Source: Clostridia bacterium (GTDB taxonomy: Bacteria; Bacillota_E; SLMV01; PUMD01). Taken from it: 6,699 nt of DNA. The stretch lies in the NCBI GenBank assembly GCA_007128555.1, contig SKXF01000407.1, positions 1 through 6,699 on the forward strand. The letters run 5' to 3'. Of this stretch, positions 1-5,228 are shown in pieces; within the stretch, counting starts at the first letter, position 1, and the number at the start of each line of letters is the position of its first letter. The translations under genes were made by a program, and so were the position numbers. The notes below the pieces were generated by a model. That model did no database searches. It was not told the DNA's origin and saw only the letters and a list, made by a program, of their open reading frames with translations.

Positions 1-405
1 ACCGTGAAGCTGGGCGCCGACGAGCCTGAGGATCGGATTCTCAAGGTGGATACCTTCCGGTGTACAGGGCAGGCGCAGGTCGTCCTGGAGGGCAAGGGAA
101 GGTTTCTACTGTATGTGACGGAGGAGTTCAGAGGGGGTGGCAGTTTTGTCACCACCACGGACGAGGCCTGGCTCATCGTGTTCCTGGCCGAGGACGCCAC
201 CTTTGACCTGAATGGTACCCCCGAGTTCACGGGGGGTATTTACGGACCGAAGGCAACGGTCGATTTGAGTGGAACCTCGGTCTTCCGGGGATCTGCCATC
301 ACCAGGCACCTCATCGCCGGGGGAAATCTGACCTTTGAAGAGAATCTTGTCGACAGTTCGGATCTGGACCTGGATGTGTACACCATGGGGAGGTGGCACC
401 CCTGA
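1..405 (+). CDS. C-terminal part of a PilX-like / DUF7305 pilus-associated protein (5' end outside window)
   Basis: The reading frame is open from the first base, so this is the last 134 residues of a longer gene. A GTG at 4 could be read as a start, but no ribosome binding site can be seen and the fold would begin mid-domain. What is visible is a run of short beta strands typical of the repetitive beta-helix-like domain (DUF7305) found at the C-terminus of PilX-type proteins: a GRFLLYV strand, an AWLIVFLAE strand, then FTGGIYGPKATVDLSG and FRGSAITRHLIAGGNLTFEENL. In that family this corresponds to the 'gaiYAPna' and 'G.i.gk.i...gn..i.yDe.L' consensus. The full protein would be expected to carry an N-terminal prepilin or membrane segment upstream of the window. 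Two prepilin genes follow at once on the same strand, which supports a role as a pilus or pseudopilus subunit or assembly factor outside the membrane. The family call is by pattern recognition and moderately sure; the exact role is unknown. Confidence 0.72.
   Translation, partial: TVKLGADEPEDRILKVDTFRCTGQAQVVLEGKGRFLLYVTEEFRGGGSFVTTTDEAWLIVFLAEDATFDLNGTPEFTGGIYGPKATVDLSGTSVFRGSAITRHLIAGGNLTFEENLVDSSDLDLDVYTMGRWHP
387..396 (+). promoter_or_regulatory. Strong Shine-Dalgarno-like site at the end of the first pilus gene
   Basis: GGGGAGGTGG lies inside the last codons of the DUF7305-like gene. Its GGAGGT core (389-394) is 7 nt upstream of an in-frame CTG at 402, which overlaps the TGA stop (CTGA), and it is far (40 nt) from the first in-frame ATG at 435. 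The site therefore bears on which start the second pilus gene uses. A GTG at 393 lies inside the site and is unlikely to use it. Confidence 0.45.
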
Positions 406-434
406 CCCACAAGAGGAATGCTAAAATCACGCAA

Positions 435-764
435 ATGCAGACCCGAAAGCAGGGGGGTTTTGCCCTGGTAGAGGCTCTCGTGGCCCTTTCCGTGTTGCTG
501 TTGGTGGCGACAGTATTCGTCGTGCTGGTCAACCAGGGCTATACCCAGGTGTTTTTCGCCTCCCATTTCACACAGAACCTGTTTGAAGCCCAGGGACAGA
601 TCGATGCCGCCCTGGGATCCGAGGATTCAAACGGGGACGAGTTGGAGTTGGAGATCCGATTTCCAGGGGTGGGAGTCATGGACGTGTTCGGTGAGGTTCT
701 CTCTGTCTCCGTGGAATTCGGGGGACGCCATACGTTGATCACCGTGTTTGATCCGAGAAGGTAG
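435..764 (+). CDS. Minor type IV prepilin / pseudopilin, PilV- or GspI-like
   Basis: A 109-residue protein from the ATG at 435. The N-terminus is a class III signal: a basic leader MQTRKQGG, then FALVEALVAL, with cleavage expected between Gly8 and Phe9 and the conserved Glu at +5 of the mature form. A hydrophobic helix follows to about residue 29 (LLLVATVFVVLV). The rest is a short, acidic beta-rich head ending in DPRR. Prepilin peptidase would process it at the inner membrane and it would join a pilus or pseudopilus as a minor subunit. The LVEALVAL pattern is typical of PilV/GspI-like proteins, but the head is too short and divergent for a firm subfamily. It lies 29 nt after the DUF7305-like gene, and its stop overlaps the SD of the next pilin, so translation is probably coupled. 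Start choice is uncertain: ATG 435 has only AAGAGG about 18 nt upstream. In-frame CTG 402 has a better-placed SD and GTG 393 is also possible; both add residues only to the leader. Confidence 0.83.
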   Translation: MQTRKQGGFALVEALVALSVLLLVATVFVVLVNQGYTQVFFASHFTQNLFEAQGQIDAALGSEDSNGDELELEIRFPGVGVMDVFGEVLSVSVEFGGRHTLITVFDPRR

Positions 765-768
765 GGGG
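763..768 (+). promoter_or_regulatory. Ribosome binding site for the PilW-like prepilin
   Basis: AGGGGG, one mismatch from AGGAGG, ends 9 nt before the ATG at 778 and overlaps the TAG stop (762-764) of the upstream pilin. This favours 778 over the TTG at 748 and the ATG at 805, and suggests translational coupling of the two pilin genes. Confidence 0.5.
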
Positions 769-777
769 CGATTTGGA

Positions 778-2118
778 ATGGGCAGCAGTAGGTATCTTAC
801 AGTCATGATTCGCCGGAGAAGGGGCCTGACCCTCGTGGAAGTCGTTGTGGCCCTGGCGGTCCTGCTTCTCGCGTTGCCCCTGATGCTATCCCTGTTCTCC
901 CTGGGTTCGCGCACCTTCGGTGCCGGGGAGGTGCAATCCAACCTGCAGCAGAATACACGGCTGATGGTGGATTTCATCTCCCGGGAGATGCGGTTTGCCC
1001 ACGAGGTGCAGGTGTTGGGCGAGGAATTTGAGTTCCATCCCCAATGCAGCCACCTTTACATTCGAGACGGATCGGTGATCTACCAGCCCCCGGAGCCGGC
1101 CGAGGAGCAGGTGCTGCTGGAGGCCATCTCGTCGGAGGTGACGTTTTCGTTGGCCTTCGCCGAAGGTGACGGGGGAGAGGACATGCTGCTGATGAGGGTA
1201 ACCGGCGTGCAAGGCGAAGCGGAGTACAGCGTGACCACGGAGATTCTTCTACTGAATGCTCCCGGGATTACCTTCGACCCAGAGGGCGAGATCGCCGAGG
1301 GCGTGGGAGTAGGCGTCCGTTACGTCAGCCCCACGCCACCCCCTCCGATGATCCAGAGCGTGGTGCTGACCCATCCCGGGGGGGAGGAGACTGTGCAGGG
1401 CCACGTGGAGGGGGATGTGAGTGAAGTTCAGGTCACCGTGAACACCGCCAGGGTGGAAGACGGCACATCAGCTCACCTCCTGATCTTCGAGGGTGAATCG
1501 TCGGAACCTGGCGTGCCGGGTGTGACCATCCGTCCTGGCGGCGCCGATGCAGGGGGTCTTGATGTTGGTGAGCGGTCCATCTTCAACAACAGCGCCCAGT
1601 TCCTGGTCACCTTCCATGAAGAGGTTCCTCCCGCGACCTACAAGCTGCAGGTCCGGGTGGATGGGATCGAAGAGCCCCTGACCCGGGCGTATATCGTCAT
1701 GCCCTGGGGAGGCCTGGAGGTGGAGGCGGTCGAACCCATACTGGGACCCGGGGATGATCTTTTCGTCACCTTTGTGGTGTTGGGATGGCAGCTGGCCTCG
1801 GAACACGACATCCAGGTTGGAGATTGGGACCCGGTCGAGTTCTGGGCTGCGAAGGGTTTTCTCGAAGCAGGTGATTTCATCATCTCATGTGACGAGCCGG
1901 GGGTAGAATTCGTGCACCACTACGAGTACGATTCGCACCTGGATGCCATGATGCTTTCGATCTCATCCGAACAGACGCTGCCGGAGGATGCCCGGGTCAC
2001 GGTGAGGATCTCCGGGCTGCAGTGGAAGGAGCTGGAGGATCCCGAGAGCGTCGCGCTGCGGGCGCATCGCAGTGACACCGGCATGGGTTGTGAGTTCGAG
2101 GTTTTCATCGGGGAGTGA
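778..2118 (+). CDS. Large PilW/PulJ-like minor prepilin with beta-rich C-terminal extension
   Basis: A 446-residue protein from the ATG at 778. The leader ends in MIRRRRG, followed by LTLVEVVVALAVLLLALPL. Prepilin peptidase should cut between Gly16 and Leu17, and Glu21 is the +5 Glu. Residues about 50-75 contain QSNLQQNTRLMVDFISREMR, the hallmark amphipathic stretch of PilW/PulJ/GspJ-type minor pilins. The pilin head runs to about residue 180. It is followed by a proline hinge (PTPPPP, 185-190) and about 255 residues of beta-rich sequence that may form two modules. The first (about 191-310) ends in ATYKLQVRVDG, like the last strands of an Ig-like domain. The second (about 311-446) has Cys371 and Cys438, which could form a disulfide. 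Classical PulJ/PilW proteins are roughly 200-350 residues, so this one is enlarged. It probably sits at the pilus tip, where the extension would be surface-exposed and could bind a surface or substrate; that role is inference. Starting at ATG 805 would shorten only the leader, to 7 residues. Confidence 0.85.
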   Translation: MGSSRYLTVMIRRRRGLTLVEVVVALAVLLLALPLMLSLFSLGSRTFGAGEVQSNLQQNTRLMVDFISREMRFAHEVQVLGEEFEFHPQCSHLYIRDGSVIYQPPEPAEEQVLLEAISSEVTFSLAFAEGDGGEDMLLMRVTGVQGEAEYSVTTEILLLNAPGITFDPEGEIAEGVGVGVRYVSPTPPPPMIQSVVLTHPGGEETVQGHVEGDVSEVQVTVNTARVEDGTSAHLLIFEGESSEPGVPGVTIRPGGADAGGLDVGERSIFNNSAQFLVTFHEEVPPATYKLQVRVDGIEEPLTRAYIVMPWGGLEVEAVEPILGPGDDLFVTFVVLGWQLASEHDIQVGDWDPVEFWAAKGFLEAGDFIISCDEPGVEFVHHYEYDSHLDAMMLSISSEQTLPEDARVTVRISGLQWKELEDPESVALRAHRSDTGMGCEFEVFIGE

Positions 2119-2268
2119 GCGTCGCTCTCCTATTATCAACGTGCGGGGTCACGACGAGCATCTGTGGGCCGCCCCTGCACCGGGCCCGTGGCGCGAAAGG
2201 CGCCCATCACAGCGCCCGGGCATGGGCCCGGGCGCTGTTAGCTGTCCGTTCATGCATGGCTCGGTGGT
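2119..2268. other. Convergent intergenic region, GC-rich hairpin cluster
   Basis: These 150 bases separate the 3' ends of the pilin operon (+) and the protease gene (-). I see no gene here. The stretch is full of self-complementary GC-rich sequence: a palindromic CGGGCCCG (2181-2188), a small stem GGCGC/GCGCC (2190-2194 with 2200-2204, loop GAAAG), and the perfect 12-bp stem listed separately. This fits transcription termination from both sides. Confidence 0.6.
2209..2238. terminator. Candidate bidirectional terminator hairpin
   Basis: The arms ACAGCGCCCGGG (2209-2220) and CCCGGGCGCTGT (2227-2238) are perfectly complementary over 12 bp around a 6-nt loop. It sits 91 nt after the pilin stop and 31 nt after the protease stop, as expected for a shared terminator between convergent genes. 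There is no T-run on either strand after the stem, so it is not a textbook intrinsic terminator. It may work with Rho, or act as an RNA 3'-end stabiliser. Confidence 0.6.
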
Positions 2269-4839
2269 TCACTCACCAGGCATGGTGATTTTGACTTCGA
2301 CACCTTCAACCGCATGATAGGCCATGATCTCGTTTTCGAGGTCATCCCATGCAGCGGTCTCGATGGTCATTGTCACAACGATCTTGTCATCGTCATCGTC
2401 ATCTACAGGAGGCTCGGTCCATTCCTCGGTGAGCCCACCGCGCACGACCAGGGCGAAGGACTGCTGGCCCTCGGGGATGTTTCCTCCCACGACACGGACC
2501 GTGTAGGCCCCTTCGGGCAGGTTGCCGGGCGTACTGTGGCCGGGCAGCATGCGGATGCCCTCGGTGTTGTTGATGGAATCGGGCTGCCCACCGGCGACGG
2601 TGTAACCAGGGTTCAGGCCGGTGAGGTTGTTCCCGCGGTAGATCGTTCCATCCGGCGCGACGAGTTCCAGGTTAAGGTCATTGACCAGATGGCGCTGTGC
2701 TCCCTGTGCGGGGGCGGGGTCGGTCCAGGCCAGGTGTAGATGCAGGGGCAGGGAACCGTCTCCGATGAGGATCTCCTGCTCCCATGCGTCACCGGTACTC
2801 AGGGCCGTGGGGTCGTCCCAGGCCAGCATGGAGCGTTCGTCGCCGGGCCAGTACAGTGAGCCGTCCAGATCGAGCAGTCCCCATCCCTGGGAGGCGTTGG
2901 GGTACTGGTTCTCGTTGTCGCGGTCCGAGTCCGGTCCGGAGATCTCCCGGGCGCCGGCGAGCAGGGTCGCCTTGACCAGGGCTGCGCTGGGTTCAAGACC
3001 GGCATTGCCCGCAGTTCCCGTGGGATAGTAGCCGTCCGAGTAATACTGGCGGACCAGGGCTGCTGCGCCCGCTGCTGTGGGCGTCGACATGCTGGTACCC
3101 TGGAGGCCGATGTAGCCATCTGTCGTGTCCGCATCGGCTGAGACGATCGGGTTCCCCGGGGCCACCAGGTCGGGCTTCAGGCGGCCGTCGGCCGTGGGTC
3201 CTCGGGAAGAGAAGAAACAGATCCCTTCGGGATTGTCGGTGTCTACCGCTCCAACGGTGAGGACGTTCTTGGCATCACCGGGTGTGGCAATGGTGAGTCC
3301 GCTCTCGTCTCCGAAGTTACCGGATGCGATCACGAGGAGGTTGGAGGGATAGTCGGCCATGAAACGATCAGCGTCTCGTCCCACGGTGCCGTATCCGTCA
3401 TCGATGCTGCTGCTCTGGCCGCCCCAGCTCTGGTTGTTGATCCGGGCTCCTGCATTGTGGGCTTCTTCAAACACGCTGTAGAAGTCGAAACCCGCTCCCC
3501 AGCCTCCGGCGGCCGTGAAGGCCTTGATAATGACGAGCCGTGCCTCGTAGGCATGTCCGTCGTACCTGGCCCACGCTTCGTAGGGCTCTGCGTTTCCGGC
3601 AATGGTCCCGGCCACGTGGGTGCCGTGGCCCAGGGGATCGTTGCTCGTGGAGTCACCTGCCAGGTCGATGAAGGCCTGGACTTTACGGTGGTCGTCCCCA
3701 ACGTTGGGCTCGCCTCCCGGTGTGTCGGGCCAGGGCCAGGGGAAGGACTGGTGCTCGGTGGCATGCGTCTCCTGGTCCGCCTCCGTCAGGAGGTCCCACC
3801 ACCAGGGCAACTCGTATCCGGGTGATCCCCCGCCGGCATCGGGTTGGTCACGGTCAAAGAACATCTCGTGGTTGAGGTCAAGGCCGCTATCGGTGACGGC
3901 CACCGTCTGGCCTTTACCCGACAACTGGTGAGCGTGGGCCGTGTCGCTGTTGATCACTCCCCGGGCCTCGCTGTTGAACAGTTGCATGGACGCGGCCGGT
4001 GCCACGTATGAAAAGCCTGTATCGGAAATGATGGAGAACAGGGCTGCAAGGGGTGCCCTGACAACGGCGCGATAGCGCGGCTCCGAGTCGGGGTACCCGG
4101 AAAGACGGGTGATCTCATCGCTCATCAACCCGACGGCCTGCAGCAGCGTCTCGAACTGCTCGGGGAACTCGCTCCCGAAGAACTCCACGACGTATTTCTG
4201 GTCCGCATCGGAACCGGAGGCACCGCCGGCCAGGGTTTGACGTACCGAGGGGCTCATGCGCAGTCCCTCGTGGTAAAGGCCGTGCCACTGTACCTCCGGA
4301 CGCTGCTGTACGGCAGCCATCTGTTCCGGTGTAGCGCGGACTGCGTAGGTGTAGTTGGGGATGTACTCCAGGAAGTCGATCCCTTCGCCCTGTAGTGCGC
4401 TTATCCAGGCGTCCCTGATCGGGCCGATGAACTGGAGCAAGTAGTGTGCCGATTCTCCACTGGCGGTCTCGGTGCGCAACGTCGAGGGCACCGAGGGCTC
4501 GCCCTCTTCGGTGCTGAAGGACGCGTGGTTGAGATAGATTCGAGTTCGGTCGGGAAGCGGTTGCACGAAGTGACCGATGGCCTCTGCCTGTTGCAGTTGC
4601 TCCGCAGTGCCGTGGGCGAGGCTAAAATTGCCGTAGTTCACTTCAACGGTCAACCCGGCATCGGGGTCAACAGCCTGGTTGTCAGGGTGATGAATCAAGG
4701 CCCAATTCTGGTTACCTTCGGTGCTAGAGCGGAGAATGGATGCGTCAACGTTTGCGCCGTAGATGCCGAGGGCAATGGCAAAGAGCGCTACCAAGCCAAT
4801 CAACAGTAGTTTTGACCTTGTGGCTTTTGCTAAGTGCAT
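2269..4839 (-). CDS. Secreted S8 family subtilisin-like serine protease, KP-43-like
   Basis: An 856-residue secreted endopeptidase. The ATG at 4839 is chosen because GGAGGGAG lies 6 nt upstream; a further upstream ATG (4881) lacks such a site. The basic start MHLAKATRSK plus a hydrophobic stretch (11-27) is a Sec signal, with likely cleavage near Ala29-Ala33. Residues about 130-195 and 213-283 look like two tandem inhibitor/prodomain modules. The catalytic domain has Asp317 (VTDSG), His405 (GHGTHVAGT), oxyanion Asn508 (IASGNFG) and Ser583 (GTSMSTP), so it should be active. Between Asp and His is a Trp/Pro-rich insert (about 340-380). Residues about 685-800 (HLAWTDPAPA, LVNDLNLELVAPDG, GAYTVRVVGG) match the C-terminal beta domain of KP-43-type subtilases. 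The protein ends with an Asp6 linker (813-818) and a 38-residue tail of unknown role. It is convergent with the pilin operon and divergent from the amidohydrolase gene. The family is certain; substrate and cell-surface retention are unknown. Confidence 0.95.
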   Translation of the reverse strand: MHLAKATRSKLLLIGLVALFAIALGIYGANVDASILRSSTEGNQNWALIHHPDNQAVDPDAGLTVEVNYGNFSLAHGTAEQLQQAEAIGHFVQPLPDRTRIYLNHASFSTEEGEPSVPSTLRTETASGESAHYLLQFIGPIRDAWISALQGEGIDFLEYIPNYTYAVRATPEQMAAVQQRPEVQWHGLYHEGLRMSPSVRQTLAGGASGSDADQKYVVEFFGSEFPEQFETLLQAVGLMSDEITRLSGYPDSEPRYRAVVRAPLAALFSIISDTGFSYVAPAASMQLFNSEARGVINSDTAHAHQLSGKGQTVAVTDSGLDLNHEMFFDRDQPDAGGGSPGYELPWWWDLLTEADQETHATEHQSFPWPWPDTPGGEPNVGDDHRKVQAFIDLAGDSTSNDPLGHGTHVAGTIAGNAEPYEAWARYDGHAYEARLVIIKAFTAAGGWGAGFDFYSVFEEAHNAGARINNQSWGGQSSSIDDGYGTVGRDADRFMADYPSNLLVIASGNFGDESGLTIATPGDAKNVLTVGAVDTDNPEGICFFSSRGPTADGRLKPDLVAPGNPIVSADADTTDGYIGLQGTSMSTPTAAGAAALVRQYYSDGYYPTGTAGNAGLEPSAALVKATLLAGAREISGPDSDRDNENQYPNASQGWGLLDLDGSLYWPGDERSMLAWDDPTALSTGDAWEQEILIGDGSLPLHLHLAWTDPAPAQGAQRHLVNDLNLELVAPDGTIYRGNNLTGLNPGYTVAGGQPDSINNTEGIRMLPGHSTPGNLPEGAYTVRVVGGNIPEGQQSFALVVRGGLTEEWTEPPVDDDDDDKIVVTMTIETAAWDDLENEIMAYHAVEGVEVKITMPGE
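2386..2403. repeat. Three-copy hexanucleotide repeat encoding the Asp6 linker
   Basis: GTCATC occurs three times in tandem on the + strand, read as (GATGAC)x3 on the coding strand. It encodes Asp813-Asp818 of the protease, followed by Lys819. It is short but perfect, and could vary in copy number without breaking the frame. Confidence 0.8.
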
Positions 4840-4845
4840 TCGATA

Positions 4846-4853
4846 CTCCCTCC
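4846..4853 (-). promoter_or_regulatory. Ribosome binding site of the protease gene
   Basis: GGAGGGAG on the minus strand lies 6 nt before the ATG at 4839. It is a near-consensus SD and decides the start, discarding 14 upstream codons back to the ATG at 4881. Confidence 0.85.
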
Positions 4854-4862
4854 GGTTATGGT

Positions 4863-4899
4863 GCCGAAGTGGATACTGCATAGATTGGACCTCTTCGGC
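4863..4899 (-). repeat. 7-bp inverted repeat in the protease 5' leader
   Basis: GCCGAAG (4863-4869) and CTTCGGC (4893-4899) are exact reverse complements separated by 23 nt. In the protease mRNA they could form a stem 9 nt upstream of the SD. It may be a protein-binding site or a leader hairpin. A 7-bp match with this spacing could also arise by chance. Confidence 0.35.
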
Positions 4900-4911
4900 G
4901 TGACAGATCGT

Positions 4912-4940
4912 AGCATATTGTCGGGTTCACAAAGCATCAA
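4912..4940 (-). promoter_or_regulatory. Candidate sigma-70-type promoter for the protease gene
   Basis: On the minus strand, TTGATG (4935-4940) is followed after exactly 17 nt by TATGCT (4912-4917). Each box matches 4 of 6 consensus bases, and the spacing is optimal. Transcription would start near 4905, giving a leader of about 65 nt. The segment is AT-richer than the surrounding DNA. This is a prediction by eye only. Confidence 0.45.
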
Positions 4941-4943
4941 CTG

Positions 4944-4957
4944 CATGTGAATACATG
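4944..4957. promoter_or_regulatory. Short palindrome CATGT-N4-ACATG, possible operator
   Basis: CATGT (4944-4948) and ACATG (4953-4957) are inverted repeats with a 4-nt spacer. They lie just upstream of the candidate -35 box of the protease promoter, where an activator or a regulator of both divergent genes could bind. The arms are short, so support is limited. Confidence 0.3.
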
Positions 4958-5081
4958 TTAAGCAACTAAAGAACCCCGGATCAATGGAGACTGCTGGGAT
5001 GGTAGATCATACAGGAATTAGGCCCTGCTGGCAGGTCTCATGTGAGCACAGATCGTGCCGTGGCTGTCCACCCAAGGGAGA

Positions 5082-5165
5082 GCCTGCGCCACCCACTGGG
5101 TACGCTTCAGGCGGGTCACCTGTGGACGGATTCTACCCGGAGGACAGGGGGGTGACCCCCAGGTG
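5082..5165 (+). other. Potentially structured 5' leader of the amidohydrolase gene
   Basis: Two adjoining stems can be drawn. Stem 1 pairs GCCTG (5082-5086) with CAGGC (5108-5112) and has an apical ACCC/GGGT hairpin (5091-5101). Stem 2 starts at the next base and pairs GGGTCACC (5113-5120) with GGTGACCC (5151-5158). Two alternatives compete with stem 2: a local GGGGG-TGA-CCCCC hairpin (5148-5160), and CACCTG (5117-5122) with CAGGTG (5160-5165). Mutually exclusive folds upstream of an SD resemble regulatory leaders. I recognise no known riboswitch class, and GC-rich DNA often yields such pairings by chance. Confidence 0.3.
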
Positions 5166-5215
5166 TTGTGAATGCTCTTGGCTTTGTGGGCTTTTCAGGG
5201 TAGTGTAAATCTCAG

Positions 5216-5221
5216 GGAGGT
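5216..5221 (+). promoter_or_regulatory. Ribosome binding site of the amidohydrolase gene
   Basis: GGAGGT, inside AGGGAGGTGG, ends 7 nt before the ATG at 5229. This perfect SD fixes the start there. The in-frame ATG at 5172 would add 19 codons including a short hydrophobic stretch, but the SD would then lie inside the coding sequence. Confidence 0.88.
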
Positions 5222-5228
5222 GGTCATA

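Larger units (their letters stand above)
4840..5228. other. Divergent intergenic region between protease and amidohydrolase
   Basis: These 389 bases lie between two divergent start codons. The protease-proximal part (about 4900-4985) is AT-richer than its surroundings and holds the candidate minus-strand promoter and a short inverted repeat. The amidohydrolase-proximal part (about 5030-5165) is GC-rich and can fold into hairpins. A 74-codon + frame at 4984-5208 is Cys/Gly/Pro-rich, has no visible SD and overlaps the probable leader, so I do not call it a gene. No + strand promoter with good -35 and -10 boxes stands out. Confidence 0.6.

Noticed and set aside
1..405. A complete small gene starting at GTG 4
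   Set aside because: The frame is open to the window edge, no SD can be seen, and the content matches the C-terminal part of a larger pilus-associated protein.
2072..2317. 81-codon + strand frame across the pilin stop and the terminator region
   Set aside because: It overlaps the end of the PilW-like gene, the terminator hairpin and the end of the protease gene in other frames, and its product is Pro/Arg/Ser-rich shadow-like sequence.
2314..4809. Several + strand frames of 60-141 codons inside the protease gene
   Set aside because: They are antisense to a gene with a complete catalytic domain, lack SDs and show no recognisable domain; high GC content produces such frames.
4926..4954. TTCACA (5 of 6 to a -35 box) as a + strand promoter in the divergent region
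   Set aside because: At 16-18 nt downstream there is only GAATAC, TGAATA or AATACA, none a credible -10 box.
5178..5206. TTGGCT-N17-TAGTGT as a + strand promoter for the amidohydrolase
   Set aside because: Only 3 of 6 matches in each box, and the start would fall at the SD, leaving almost no leader.
4984..5208. 74-codon + strand frame, Cys/Gly/Pro-rich, between the protease and amidohydrolase genes
   Set aside because: No visible SD, low-complexity composition typical of chance frames in GC-rich DNA, and it covers the probable leader and SD region of the amidohydrolase gene.
5172..5228. Upstream ATG giving the amidohydrolase a short hydrophobic N-terminus (possible signal peptide)
   Set aside because: GGAGGT at 5216-5221 is ideally spaced for the ATG at 5229; the extension lacks basic residues before a very short hydrophobic run and has no SD of its own.
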